A stretch of 5,671 nucleotides of DNA from Bacteroidota bacterium (GTDB lineage Bacteria > Bacteroidota > Ignavibacteria > UBA10030 > UBA6906), in the NCBI GenBank assembly GCA_003541875.1, contig DPLS01000019.1:1-5671 (forward strand). The letters are read 5' to 3'. Each line of letters begins with the position of its first letter. The stretch's first letter is position 1. Made by a program: the position numbers and the translations under genes. Positions 1 through 5,671 of this stretch are shown in pieces. The notes beneath the pieces were generated by a model. The model had not been told where the DNA came from. It did no database searches and saw only the letters and a program-made list of their open reading frames with translations.

Positions 1-766
1 CTTGTGCTGCGGTCGATCCGGCTTCCCGAATGTGGTAGCCTGAAATCGAGATCGTATTCCAGCGCGGCACCTCTTTCGCGCAATACTCAAAGATATTGGT
101 GATGAGACGCATCGAGGGTTTTGGAGGGAAAATGTACGTTCCCCGTGCGATATACTCTTTCAGAATATCGTTCTGTATCGTACCGCTTATGAGTTTCTTG
201 TCTACTCCCTGCTTCTCTGCCACCGCAATGTACAGTGCCAGCAACACGGAGGCAGGGGCATTGATTGTCATCGAGGTGGAGACCTTATCCAGCGGGATAT
301 TCTCGAAGAGGATCTCCATGTCGGCGAGAGTGTCGATGGCGACGCCGACTTTCCCGACTTCACCATAGGCAAGCGGATCATCGCTATCGTATCCGATCTG
401 TGTGGGAAGGTCGAACGCAACCGACAGACCAGACTGTCCCTGCAAGAGCAAATAGCGATATCGTTCATTGGATTTCTTCGCGGTCCCGAACCCCGCATAC
501 TGCCGCATCGTCCAAAACCTTCCACGATACATCGTTGGCTGAATCCCCCGAGTGAACGGATACTCGCCTGGAAAACCGATTGACTCAAGATACCTCTCAT
601 CACTCCCTTCGTCGGGGACGTACAGGGGCTTCACTGGTTCGAATGACGCCGTTGTGAACTCAGGTTCTCGTTCCGGTGATTTCGAAACAGTCTTCCCGTA
701 GGGTCCACTCTCCCATTTCTTGAAGGCACCCTGGATAGTTGGCCTCGGTTTTTCGGAATCGTTCAT
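1..766 (-). CDS. mcmA: Methylmalonyl-CoA mutase, large (catalytic) subunit, N-terminal part; runs off the left edge
   Basis: This cytoplasmic, adenosylcobalamin-dependent enzyme interconverts methylmalonyl-CoA and succinyl-CoA in propionate metabolism. I translated 255 codons from the ATG at 766; the frame is open to the window edge. Family blocks seen in order: [15 protein letters not shown] (69-83), [10 protein letters not shown] (85-94), [16 protein letters not shown] (114-129), [11 protein letters not shown] (135-145), [10 protein letters not shown] (163-172), [21 protein letters not shown] (195-215, two parts), and [11 protein letters not shown] (240-250). Tyr90 and Arg208 match the Tyr89/Arg207 pair of Propionibacterium MutB. 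Isobutyryl-CoA mutase has Phe/Gln and 2-hydroxyisobutyryl-CoA mutase Ile/Gln there, so methylmalonyl-CoA is the likely substrate. His245 matches the substrate-binding His244. The B12-binding domain is not in view and may be on this chain or a separate subunit. The ATG has only a weak GGAA just upstream; an in-frame GTG at 778 is an alternative, and a stop lies a few codons above it. The symbol varies between genomes (mutB, scpA, mcmA). Confidence 0.96.
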   Translation of the reverse strand, partial: MNDSEKPRPTIQGAFKKWESGPYGKTVSKSPEREPEFTTASFEPVKPLYVPDEGSDERYLESIGFPGEYPFTRGIQPTMYRGRFWTMRQYAGFGTAKKSNERYRYLLLQGQSGLSVAFDLPTQIGYDSDDPLAYGEVGKVGVAIDTLADMEILFENIPLDKVSTSMTINAPASVLLALYIAVAEKQGVDKKLISGTIQNDILKEYIARGTYIFPPKPSMRLITNIFEYCAKEVPRWNTISISGYHIREAGSTAAQ

Positions 767-784
767 TTCCAAACTCACAATGAA

Positions 785-813
785 TGGATATCGTTGAGAT
801 ACTCAGCAATCAA
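785..813 (-). promoter_or_regulatory. Weak sigma70-like promoter candidate for the mutase gene
   Basis: On the minus strand TTGATT (813-808) is followed after 17 bases by TATCCA (790-785), matching four and three of six consensus positions. The spacing is ideal and the location just upstream of the mutase start is right, but the -10 box is poor. Transcription would begin near 778, giving a very short leader. If the organism uses Bacteroidota-type promoters (TTG / TAnnTTTG), this match may be chance. Confidence 0.2.
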
Positions 814-936
814 CACATATGGTAAGGGCACTGCGACACCGTGAATGCATTTGCAGTGTTCTTTCAAGTTATGTACCAAGAGAGTCTTGCGATTTGACGG
901 CTGAACAAGGGGGGTTCACCCGGTTTCAGTGTCCCG

Positions 937-956
937 CTTTCTCAGCAGTGAGAAAG
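937..956. repeat. Perfect 8-bp inverted repeat with a 4-base loop
   Basis: The plus strand reads CTTTCTCA, GCAG, TGAGAAAG, an exact 8-bp stem with a tetraloop. It lies about 113 bases past the receptor stop and about 170 bases before the mutase start. Neither strand has a T-run directly after the stem (the minus strand continues GCGGGACAC), so it is not a textbook intrinsic terminator. It could be an mRNA 3'-end stabiliser, a weak terminator, or a dyad operator for the mutase gene. Confidence 0.4.
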
Positions 957-1068
957 TCGATTCGCACTTTTCAAGACTACTTGAAGAATCACCACAAGAC
1001 AATATGAGGGACAGCGAAAACTGAAGCTGAACCTCGCATCATCAAGCTCGCCCGCAAGGGAACAGAAA

Positions 1069-3327
1069 CTACAGCTTTGTTTCAAGTGTCAGCACGATAT
1101 TGCGTGCTGAGGCGATATTACCAATCAACTCGACGTAGTTGTAGTGAAAAATGTTGTTGATGTTAAGCTGGGCGGCAAGAGGAACGTCGATCCTTGAGAA
1201 ATCCATGCCGAGCCGCAGATCGGTTACGTAGATCGCAACTCGCTGATCTCCATTCTTCACGATGCCGAGCGTGACCAACTCATCATCAATCCTCTCAACC
1301 CTGCTGATAAAGCGAAAGTCCACCCCGACATTAAACATCCCGAACTGAGCAAAGCCGTTCACGTACAGAAGATGTCGCGGTCTGTACTTCAGTATGTCGT
1401 CTGTCGTCAAGTCTTTCGGGTAGACATATGTATAACTGAGATTAAGAAGCACGGCATTGTCCAAAAACGCAAATCGCGCGGAAGTCTCAATTCCCTGAAC
1501 CCGCGCCTTCGTAACATTTTGGAATTGACCCTGAAGTTGAGGTGTGATGCCTGATTCGATCAGGTAGTCGAAGTCACTCCGGAACAACGCAAGGTCAAGC
1601 TGCGCCGTACTCCAGACAATCTGGCTCACGCCGATCTCATACGTCCAGCTTCGTTCGGGTTTCAGATTCGGATTTGGGATGATGTGGAGGCCGCTTATGA
1701 AGGCGTCGGTGAATGCCTCGGCAACGGCTGGCGCGCGAAAACCTCTCCCAAATGACGCGCGAACTGCGGTCCCTTCCATGGGCCGGTAGATCAATCCGAG
1801 TTTGGGATTGAGCTGACCTGTAGATTCGAGCGAATCCAAATCCTGAAAATCGAAACGTGCGCCAATCGTCGCTTTCAGCGGCGGAAGGACCTCGAATTCA
1901 TCCTGAGCATACAGAGCTATACCATATCCCGAACGTTTGCCAAAGAGATCAGCGTTCACCTTGTCCGTACTTACCTCAATCCCGAACGTTGCTACATTGG
2001 TCGCACTCGGAGACCAAGTCCCCTGTAACTCGCCCCGCACCACATCCGATCGGGAGCTATTCGTGAGCGTATCGATGGTGTCTTCCCATTTGTTGTGGTA
2101 CCACATTGCCTTGACGTCATAGAGAAAGGTACTCGAAACAGTGTGCGTGTACAGTCCGCTCCAGTAGAACCGTGTTGACCTGACGATGTCTCCCTGCTGA
2201 GGGTCTGGCGGAACTAGCGCGTAAGGGAGATCTTTCCAATAGAGAAAGCTTCCTCGATTCTGATGAAGAATACTGAACGTTGTGGTAAGTGCATCATACG
2301 ACGAGAGGCTGCAGTGGGCTTTCAGATAGCCATTGTATCGGCGGCGATAATCGTTCTGCCTGAAACCGTCATCTGCCGCCCGTGAACCAAAAATGAGAAG
2401 TCCGACATTGTCAACAGTGCGCGAATGGCTGAACGCTTGACCATCGAGAAACCGTGTTCCTCCCCCCCAATCCCAACTGGAGAATGCCGGGCCACTGTAG
2501 AGGCCCCCGTATGCACGGATGCGCGTCTCCGGTTGATCGGGAATACTCTTTGTAATTATGTTGATGACTCCTCCTAATGCACTCGACCCATAGAGCGCAG
2601 AGCCGGCACCTTTTACCACCTCAACTCGTTCAGTCTGTCCAGCGGGGAAGGACTCGAAATTCAATTCGCCGGTATCACCAGTGGTGAAAGGAATCCCATC
2701 CACCAACAACAAGACTCTGCTCCCCGCACCACGGCTGTAGCCACTCGACCCGCGAATGTTCACTTGCCATTCGGTGAGATTGACTCCCGGAACATAGCGG
2801 AGTGCATCATCAAGTGTCACGATGTTTCTACGCGCAATACTTGCAGCATCCATTGTGGATACACTCACCGGCACGTCCTGTAGTGACTGCTCATATTTGT
2901 TCGCGGTGACAATAATCGGTTCACCTTGAATCGGAGAAGGTGTTAATTCAATTCGCAACTCAACCGCCTCCCCCTCACGGACAATGATGTCAGGCCGGGT
3001 TTCACGCTGATACCCGACGAGCGAAAACGAAAGTCCATAGGTTCCCGGTCTCACATCAGAGAACTGGAAGACGCCACCCACATTCGTGGCCATACCGCGA
3101 GTGGTTCCCTGAAGCAGGATGTTTACACCGGCAAGTGGCTCGCCGGAGCTTCTGGCTACAACCTTCCCTTTGATGAAAGCGAGTTGGGCAAAGACAGATT
3201 GAAACGGGAAGGCAATACTGCAACATACCAAAGTCAGTCTGAGAATCGCCCTGGAGTTGTGACCGAAACTTCCTTCCCTGTGCAAGAGTGGAGTTGGGTG
3301 TGAGATCTTTTGCGGTTGAGTGAACAC
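1069..3327 (-). CDS. TonB-dependent outer-membrane receptor with N-terminal carboxypeptidase-regulatory-like domain
   Basis: An outer-membrane beta-barrel that imports a ligand using energy from TonB-ExbB-ExbD. Numbered from the GTG at 3327 (752 aa): a signal peptide with hydrophobic core at about 28-45, ending VFA-Q near 48; a carboxypeptidase-regulatory-like beta-sandwich at about 51-128 (GEPLAGVNILLQGT, FSLVGYQ); a TonB-box-like EPIIVTA at 136-142; a plug domain at about 146-261 (LDDALRYVPGVN, VNIRGSSGYS, VLLLVDGIP, ERVEVVKGAGSALYGSSALGG, VINIITK); then the barrel to the C-terminus, including the late-barrel GFRAPAVAEAF and LKPERSWTYEIG motifs. The last residue is Leu, where many such barrels end in Phe. 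There is no ATG near the 5' end. GTG at 3327, one base after the upstream stop, is my choice; TTG at 3285 also leaves a full signal peptide. A TTG at 3444 would overlap the lipoprotein by 116 bases and add an Arg-rich head, so I reject it. The ligand (siderophore, cobalamin, other) cannot be read from sequence. Confidence 0.93.
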   Translation of the reverse strand: MFTQPQKISHPTPLLHREGSFGHNSRAILRLTLVCCSIAFPFQSVFAQLAFIKGKVVARSSGEPLAGVNILLQGTTRGMATNVGGVFQFSDVRPGTYGLSFSLVGYQRETRPDIIVREGEAVELRIELTPSPIQGEPIIVTANKYEQSLQDVPVSVSTMDAASIARRNIVTLDDALRYVPGVNLTEWQVNIRGSSGYSRGAGSRVLLLVDGIPFTTGDTGELNFESFPAGQTERVEVVKGAGSALYGSSALGGVINIITKSIPDQPETRIRAYGGLYSGPAFSSWDWGGGTRFLDGQAFSHSRTVDNVGLLIFGSRAADDGFRQNDYRRRYNGYLKAHCSLSSYDALTTTFSILHQNRGSFLYWKDLPYALVPPDPQQGDIVRSTRFYWSGLYTHTVSSTFLYDVKAMWYHNKWEDTIDTLTNSSRSDVVRGELQGTWSPSATNVATFGIEVSTDKVNADLFGKRSGYGIALYAQDEFEVLPPLKATIGARFDFQDLDSLESTGQLNPKLGLIYRPMEGTAVRASFGRGFRAPAVAEAFTDAFISGLHIIPNPNLKPERSWTYEIGVSQIVWSTAQLDLALFRSDFDYLIESGITPQLQGQFQNVTKARVQGIETSARFAFLDNAVLLNLSYTYVYPKDLTTDDILKYRPRHLLYVNGFAQFGMFNVGVDFRFISRVERIDDELVTLGIVKNGDQRVAIYVTDLRLGMDFSRIDVPLAAQLNINNIFHYNYVELIGNIASARNIVLTLETKL

Positions 3328-3328
3328 G

Positions 3329-3913
3329 CTAGTGATATCGCCGCCTGGTGCGTTCAGTCCCAAACAAAGCCGCCGTTGGCGTCGGTGGTGGATTCCTGAA
3401 ATCCACGTTGATGTTGATGTTGCGGCTCGTGTCGTTCGCTGCAATGGTCACCGGAGATGGCACAGCCAAGTTTGTGTCAAGGTCATACTGTCCAACAGCG
3501 CGCCAATCTGTCGTGATGGTCGGACCGTACTGTTGCGCCACGACGACGTACTTGTATTCTGCAGCCGGGAGAATGAATAGGTATCGTAACGAATCAACAA
3601 AGAACGGCACCAGTGCAGTATCACCAAGAGGAGGATACACCACCGCCCTGCCGAGCAACACCTCATTCACGATATTGGACGGCGGAAATATCCTGAATGC
3701 CACAAGCCGCAGGTCATGCAAACTGTCTCGCGAAGGCCAGTGCTGATAGCGAATGATCCCTGATATGTATCCCATCGGGATTGGCGGTGGGGGCGGGGCG
3801 GAAGGACTGAGACCCTTATCGCATCCCGACAAGGAAAGCGCAAACACCAGAACTGAGAGGACCGCAACGCGAAAACGCGCCATGTGGAGATTTCGACTGT
3901 TGAATGGACACAT
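3329..3913 (-). CDS. Predicted lipoprotein of unknown function, probably a beta-sandwich protein
   Basis: I do not recognise a named family. From the ATG at 3913 it has 194 residues. A hydrophobic stretch VAVLSVLVFALS leads into the lipobox LSGC, with Cys31 as the predicted lipidated residue, then a flexible linker with five consecutive prolines (SAPPPPPIP). The mature part has alternating hydrophobic/polar strands, among them GYISGIIRY, LVAFRIFPP, YLFILPAAEYKYVVVAQQYG, DWRAVGQYDLD, and a closing NININVDF. This suggests a small all-beta, transthyretin/CNA-B-like fold (inference). The sequence after NPPPTPT is a short basic tail ending RTRRRYH. The start at 3913 is chosen because AGGTG lies 6 bases upstream; the ATG at 3883 would give a more compact signal peptide with Cys at 21. 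It sits between metG and the TonB receptor, so it may be a surface or periplasmic partner of the receptor. In Enterobacteria the Asp after the Cys favours inner-membrane retention; that rule need not hold here. Confidence 0.82.
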   Translation of the reverse strand: MCPFNSRNLHMARFRVAVLSVLVFALSLSGCDKGLSPSAPPPPPIPMGYISGIIRYQHWPSRDSLHDLRLVAFRIFPPSNIVNEVLLGRAVVYPPLGDTALVPFFVDSLRYLFILPAAEYKYVVVAQQYGPTITTDWRAVGQYDLDTNLAVPSPVTIAANDTSRNININVDFRNPPPTPTAALFGTERTRRRYH

Positions 3914-3919
3914 AGCCAA

Positions 3920-3924
3920 CACCT
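3920..3924 (-). promoter_or_regulatory. Shine-Dalgarno for the lipoprotein gene, overlapping the metG stop codon
   Basis: The minus strand reads TAGGTG, then six bases, then ATG at 3913. The AGGTG is complementary to the 16S rRNA tail, and its first two bases are the last two of the metG TAG stop (3925-3923). This favours 3913 over the ATG at 3883, which has no such motif, and suggests translational coupling of the two genes. Confidence 0.5.
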
Positions 3925-5671
3925 ATTTCACAACACTCCCACTTTCGATCTCTGCTGATGGGGCCACGAAGACGAGCTTCCCATCGTTATCCGAAGCCGC
4001 GAGCAACATTCCCTGCGACTCCTGCCCCATGAGTTTGGCGGGCTGGAGATTGAATACAACGACGACGGATTTGCCGATAAGTTCCTCCGGCTTATAATTT
4101 TGGGCGATGCCTGCCACAATCTGGCGCTTCTCTGTCCCGACATCGACCTGAAGCTTGAGCAGCTTTTCGGACTTTGGAACGTTCTCACACTGAACAATCT
4201 TGGCGATCCGCAGGTCAAGCTTCTTGAAATCGTCAATGGTGATGGTGGGCTTCACATCTGCCAGCTTTGGTTGCGCTGAAGGTGTTGCCGGTTGTCCACC
4301 GCCGGCACTTCCCAATTCCGCTTCAATCACGGTGTCCTCGATCTTAGTGAATAGAATCTCCGTCTTCCCGAGTCTGTGGCCGTCAGGAACAAGAAGCTCG
4401 CTGGCCTCATCCCACGATTGCGCGTGCGCTGTGCCCCCGAGGTTCAGCATCTTCCAGATCCTCTCGGATGAGAACGGAATTACGGGCTCCATCAGAATTG
4501 CGAGTGCCCGTGCAAGCTGTATGCTAACGTTGATCGTCGTGGCGCAGCGTGTTCTGTCCGATTTTGCCGTCTTCCAGGGTTCGCTGTCGTTGAAGTACTT
4601 GTTTGCAGCACGCGCAAGATTCATGACTTCGAGCAAGCCGTCACGGAACCGATAGTGCTCATAGTACTCTCCCGACCTTACCGGAGTGGTCTCAAGAATA
4701 TCAAGAACCTGACGATCGTGATCTCCCAGGGGACCGCGTTCAGGAACAACGCCGTCAAAGGTTCGATCGGCAAAGGCCAATGTCCGGTTCACGAAGTTGC
4801 CCAGAATGTCGGCAAGCTCATTGTTTGTCTTTGCCTGGAAATCCCGCCAGTAGAAATCAGAATCCCGATACTCTGGCAATGAAACTGCAAGGTAGTATCG
4901 AAGCGGATCAACTGGATACCTGGCGAGAAAATCCTGCACGTCGATGCCAATGCCTCGACTCTTGGAGAATTTCTGACCCTCATAATTCAGGAACTCGTTT
5001 GCAGGAACGTTCTCGGGCAGGATGTATTTTTCGTCATGTGTTTCATTCCATGCCATCAACATCGCAGGGAACACGATGCAATGAAACACGACATTGTCCT
5101 TCCCAATGAAGGCAACGTACTTGGTCTTCTCGTCAAGCCAGAACCTCTTCCATTCGTCTGGTTTGCCAACGCGTTGCGACCATTCCTTGGTTGATGAGAT
5201 GTACCCAAGGACAGCATCGAACCAAACGTAGAGCACCTTGTTCTCGTAGCCCTGCAACGGAATCTTCACACCCCAGTCGAGGTCACGTGTAACGGCCCGG
5301 TCCTGCAATCCGTCTTTGAACCAACTCCTGCAATAGTTGAGAACATTGTCTTTCCAGCCGTCTCTCTTGTTTCGCTCCCCGATGTACTTTTCAAGTCTCT
5401 GTTGGTACTGTCCCAGCGGGAAATACATATGGGACGTTTCCCTGACGACTGGAGTCTGCCCTGTGATTTTGCTCTTCGGATTTTTGAGTTCGGTCGGATT
5501 CAGATAAGACCCGCACTTCTCGCACTGATCCCCCCGCGCCTCCGGGTTACTACATACAGGACAGGTCCCTTCGACATACCGATCCGGCAGGAACATCTGC
5601 GCCTTCTCATCATAGAACTGCTTTTCCTGTTTTTCCTTCAGGATGCCTCGATGATGAAAGTCGAGAAAGAA
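3923..5671 (-). CDS. metG: Methionine--tRNA ligase, C-terminal 582 residues; runs off the right edge
   Basis: A cytoplasmic class I synthetase that charges tRNA-Met, including the initiator, with methionine using ATP. The frame is open from the window edge; the first visible codons (FFLDFHHRGILKEK) lead into FLPDRYVEGTCP, so the Met at 5596 is internal and not the start. Counted from the first visible residue: a zinc knuckle with Cys37, 40, 50 and 53 (CPVC...CEKC); YVWFDAVLGYIS at 148-159; AFIGKDNVVFHCIVFPAMLM at 187-206; VPANEFLNYEG then the catalytic KFSKSRG at 234-240, a variant of KMSKS; the alpha-helical anticodon-binding domain at about 280-440; a Gly/Pro/Ala/Gln linker at about 452-475; and a complete C-terminal tRNA-binding OB-fold (LDLRIAKIV, VAGIAQNY, LMGQESQGMLLAA) that promotes dimerisation and tRNA affinity. 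The HIGH motif lies beyond the window. The lipoprotein gene follows at once with no terminator between. Confidence 0.98.
   Translation of the reverse strand, partial: FFLDFHHRGILKEKQEKQFYDEKAQMFLPDRYVEGTCPVCSNPEARGDQCEKCGSYLNPTELKNPKSKITGQTPVVRETSHMYFPLGQYQQRLEKYIGERNKRDGWKDNVLNYCRSWFKDGLQDRAVTRDLDWGVKIPLQGYENKVLYVWFDAVLGYISSTKEWSQRVGKPDEWKRFWLDEKTKYVAFIGKDNVVFHCIVFPAMLMAWNETHDEKYILPENVPANEFLNYEGQKFSKSRGIGIDVQDFLARYPVDPLRYYLAVSLPEYRDSDFYWRDFQAKTNNELADILGNFVNRTLAFADRTFDGVVPERGPLGDHDRQVLDILETTPVRSGEYYEHYRFRDGLLEVMNLARAANKYFNDSEPWKTAKSDRTRCATTINVSIQLARALAILMEPVIPFSSERIWKMLNLGGTAHAQSWDEASELLVPDGHRLGKTEILFTKIEDTVIEAELGSAGGGQPATPSAQPKLADVKPTITIDDFKKLDLRIAKIVQCENVPKSEKLLKLQVDVGTEKRQIVAGIAQNYKPEELIGKSVVVVFNLQPAKLMGQESQGMLLAASDNDGKLVFVAPSAEIESGSVVK

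Larger units (their letters stand above)
767..1068. other. Intergenic region between the TonB receptor and the mutase gene
   Basis: This 302-base stretch separates the receptor stop from the mutase start and should hold the mutase promoter. I see no credible gene: a 62-codon plus-strand frame at 819-1007 has no family resemblance and is antisense to the local gene direction. Contents are an 8-bp perfect hairpin (937-956), a weak sigma70-like promoter candidate (785-813), a six-G run (909-914), and a loose inverted repeat CACTGC/GCAGTG (829-834 and 853-858, 18-base spacer). I found no canonical rho-independent terminator after the receptor gene and no recognisable cobalamin riboswitch: the CCGGGTGAACCC stretch near 909-925 is not followed by the expected conserved core or B12 box. 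Confidence 0.7.

Noticed and set aside
268..603. Minus-strand 111-codon frame
   Set aside because: It lies in another frame of the mutase gene, whose family motifs cover the whole interval.
829..858. CACTGC/GCAGTG inverted repeat with an 18-base spacer
   Set aside because: A 6-bp dyad with a long spacer is expected by chance in a 300-base region.
909..925. GGGGGG...CACCCGG stretch as part of a cobalamin riboswitch
   Set aside because: The minus strand has an ACCGGGTGAACCC segment vaguely like the riboswitch core, but the conserved downstream segment and B12 box are absent.
819..1007. Plus-strand 62-codon frame in the intergenic gap
   Set aside because: No ribosome binding site, no family resemblance, irregular composition, and opposite in direction to all neighbouring genes.
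2462..2468. Seven-C run inside the receptor gene as a phase-variation tract
   Set aside because: Seven bases is short for a contingency tract, the frame is intact, and it encodes an ordinary Gly-Gly-Gly turn in the barrel.
3406..3422. Tandem GTTGAT-like micro-repeat
   Set aside because: It encodes the alternating Asn-Ile-Asn-Ile-Asn-Val beta-strand of the lipoprotein, so the repeat follows from the protein sequence.
3332..3444. N-terminal extension of the receptor from TTG 3444
   Set aside because: It overlaps the lipoprotein coding sequence, encodes an Arg-rich stretch unlike a signal peptide n-region, and needs a rare start codon; it is best read as a shadow frame.

Overview
The window holds four protein-coding genes, all on the minus strand. 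In transcription order (right to left) they are: a methionyl-tRNA synthetase (metG, 5' end beyond the right edge), a small predicted lipoprotein, a TonB-dependent outer-membrane receptor, and, after a gap of about 300 bases, the first 255 codons of a methylmalonyl-CoA mutase large subunit (3' end beyond the left edge). I found no RNA genes, mobile elements, CRISPR arrays or long repeats.

The receptor, and a lipoprotein with a lipobox, indicate a diderm bacterium. Two features fit the Bacteroidota/Chlorobi/Ignavibacteria (FCB) group: the MetRS active-site block reads VPANEFLNYEG followed by KFSKS, and the receptor carries an N-terminal carboxypeptidase-regulatory-like domain. This placement is inference from protein style; no rRNA or other phylogenetic marker is present.

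Layout. Positions 5671-3923: metG with a four-Cys zinc knuckle, KFSKS loop, anticodon-binding helices and a C-terminal tRNA-binding (EMAPII/Trbp111-like) domain. Positions 3913-3329: lipoprotein, whose likely Shine-Dalgarno overlaps the metG stop codon. Positions 3327-1069: TonB-dependent receptor, whose best start candidate lies one base after the lipoprotein stop. Positions 1068-767: non-coding gap with an 8-bp perfect hairpin and one weak promoter candidate. Positions 766-1: methylmalonyl-CoA mutase.

The first three genes are packed tightly enough to be one transcript. The lipoprotein and receptor probably form an envelope pair that takes up an unidentified ligand and happens to lie behind a housekeeping gene. 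The mutase is a cobalamin enzyme interconverting succinyl-CoA and methylmalonyl-CoA. A receptor for cobalamin beside it would make sense, but nothing in the sequence shows what the receptor carries, and I saw no cobalamin riboswitch. I see mostly ordinary core genes here and no convincing new system. The least explained item is the lipoprotein and its pairing with the receptor.
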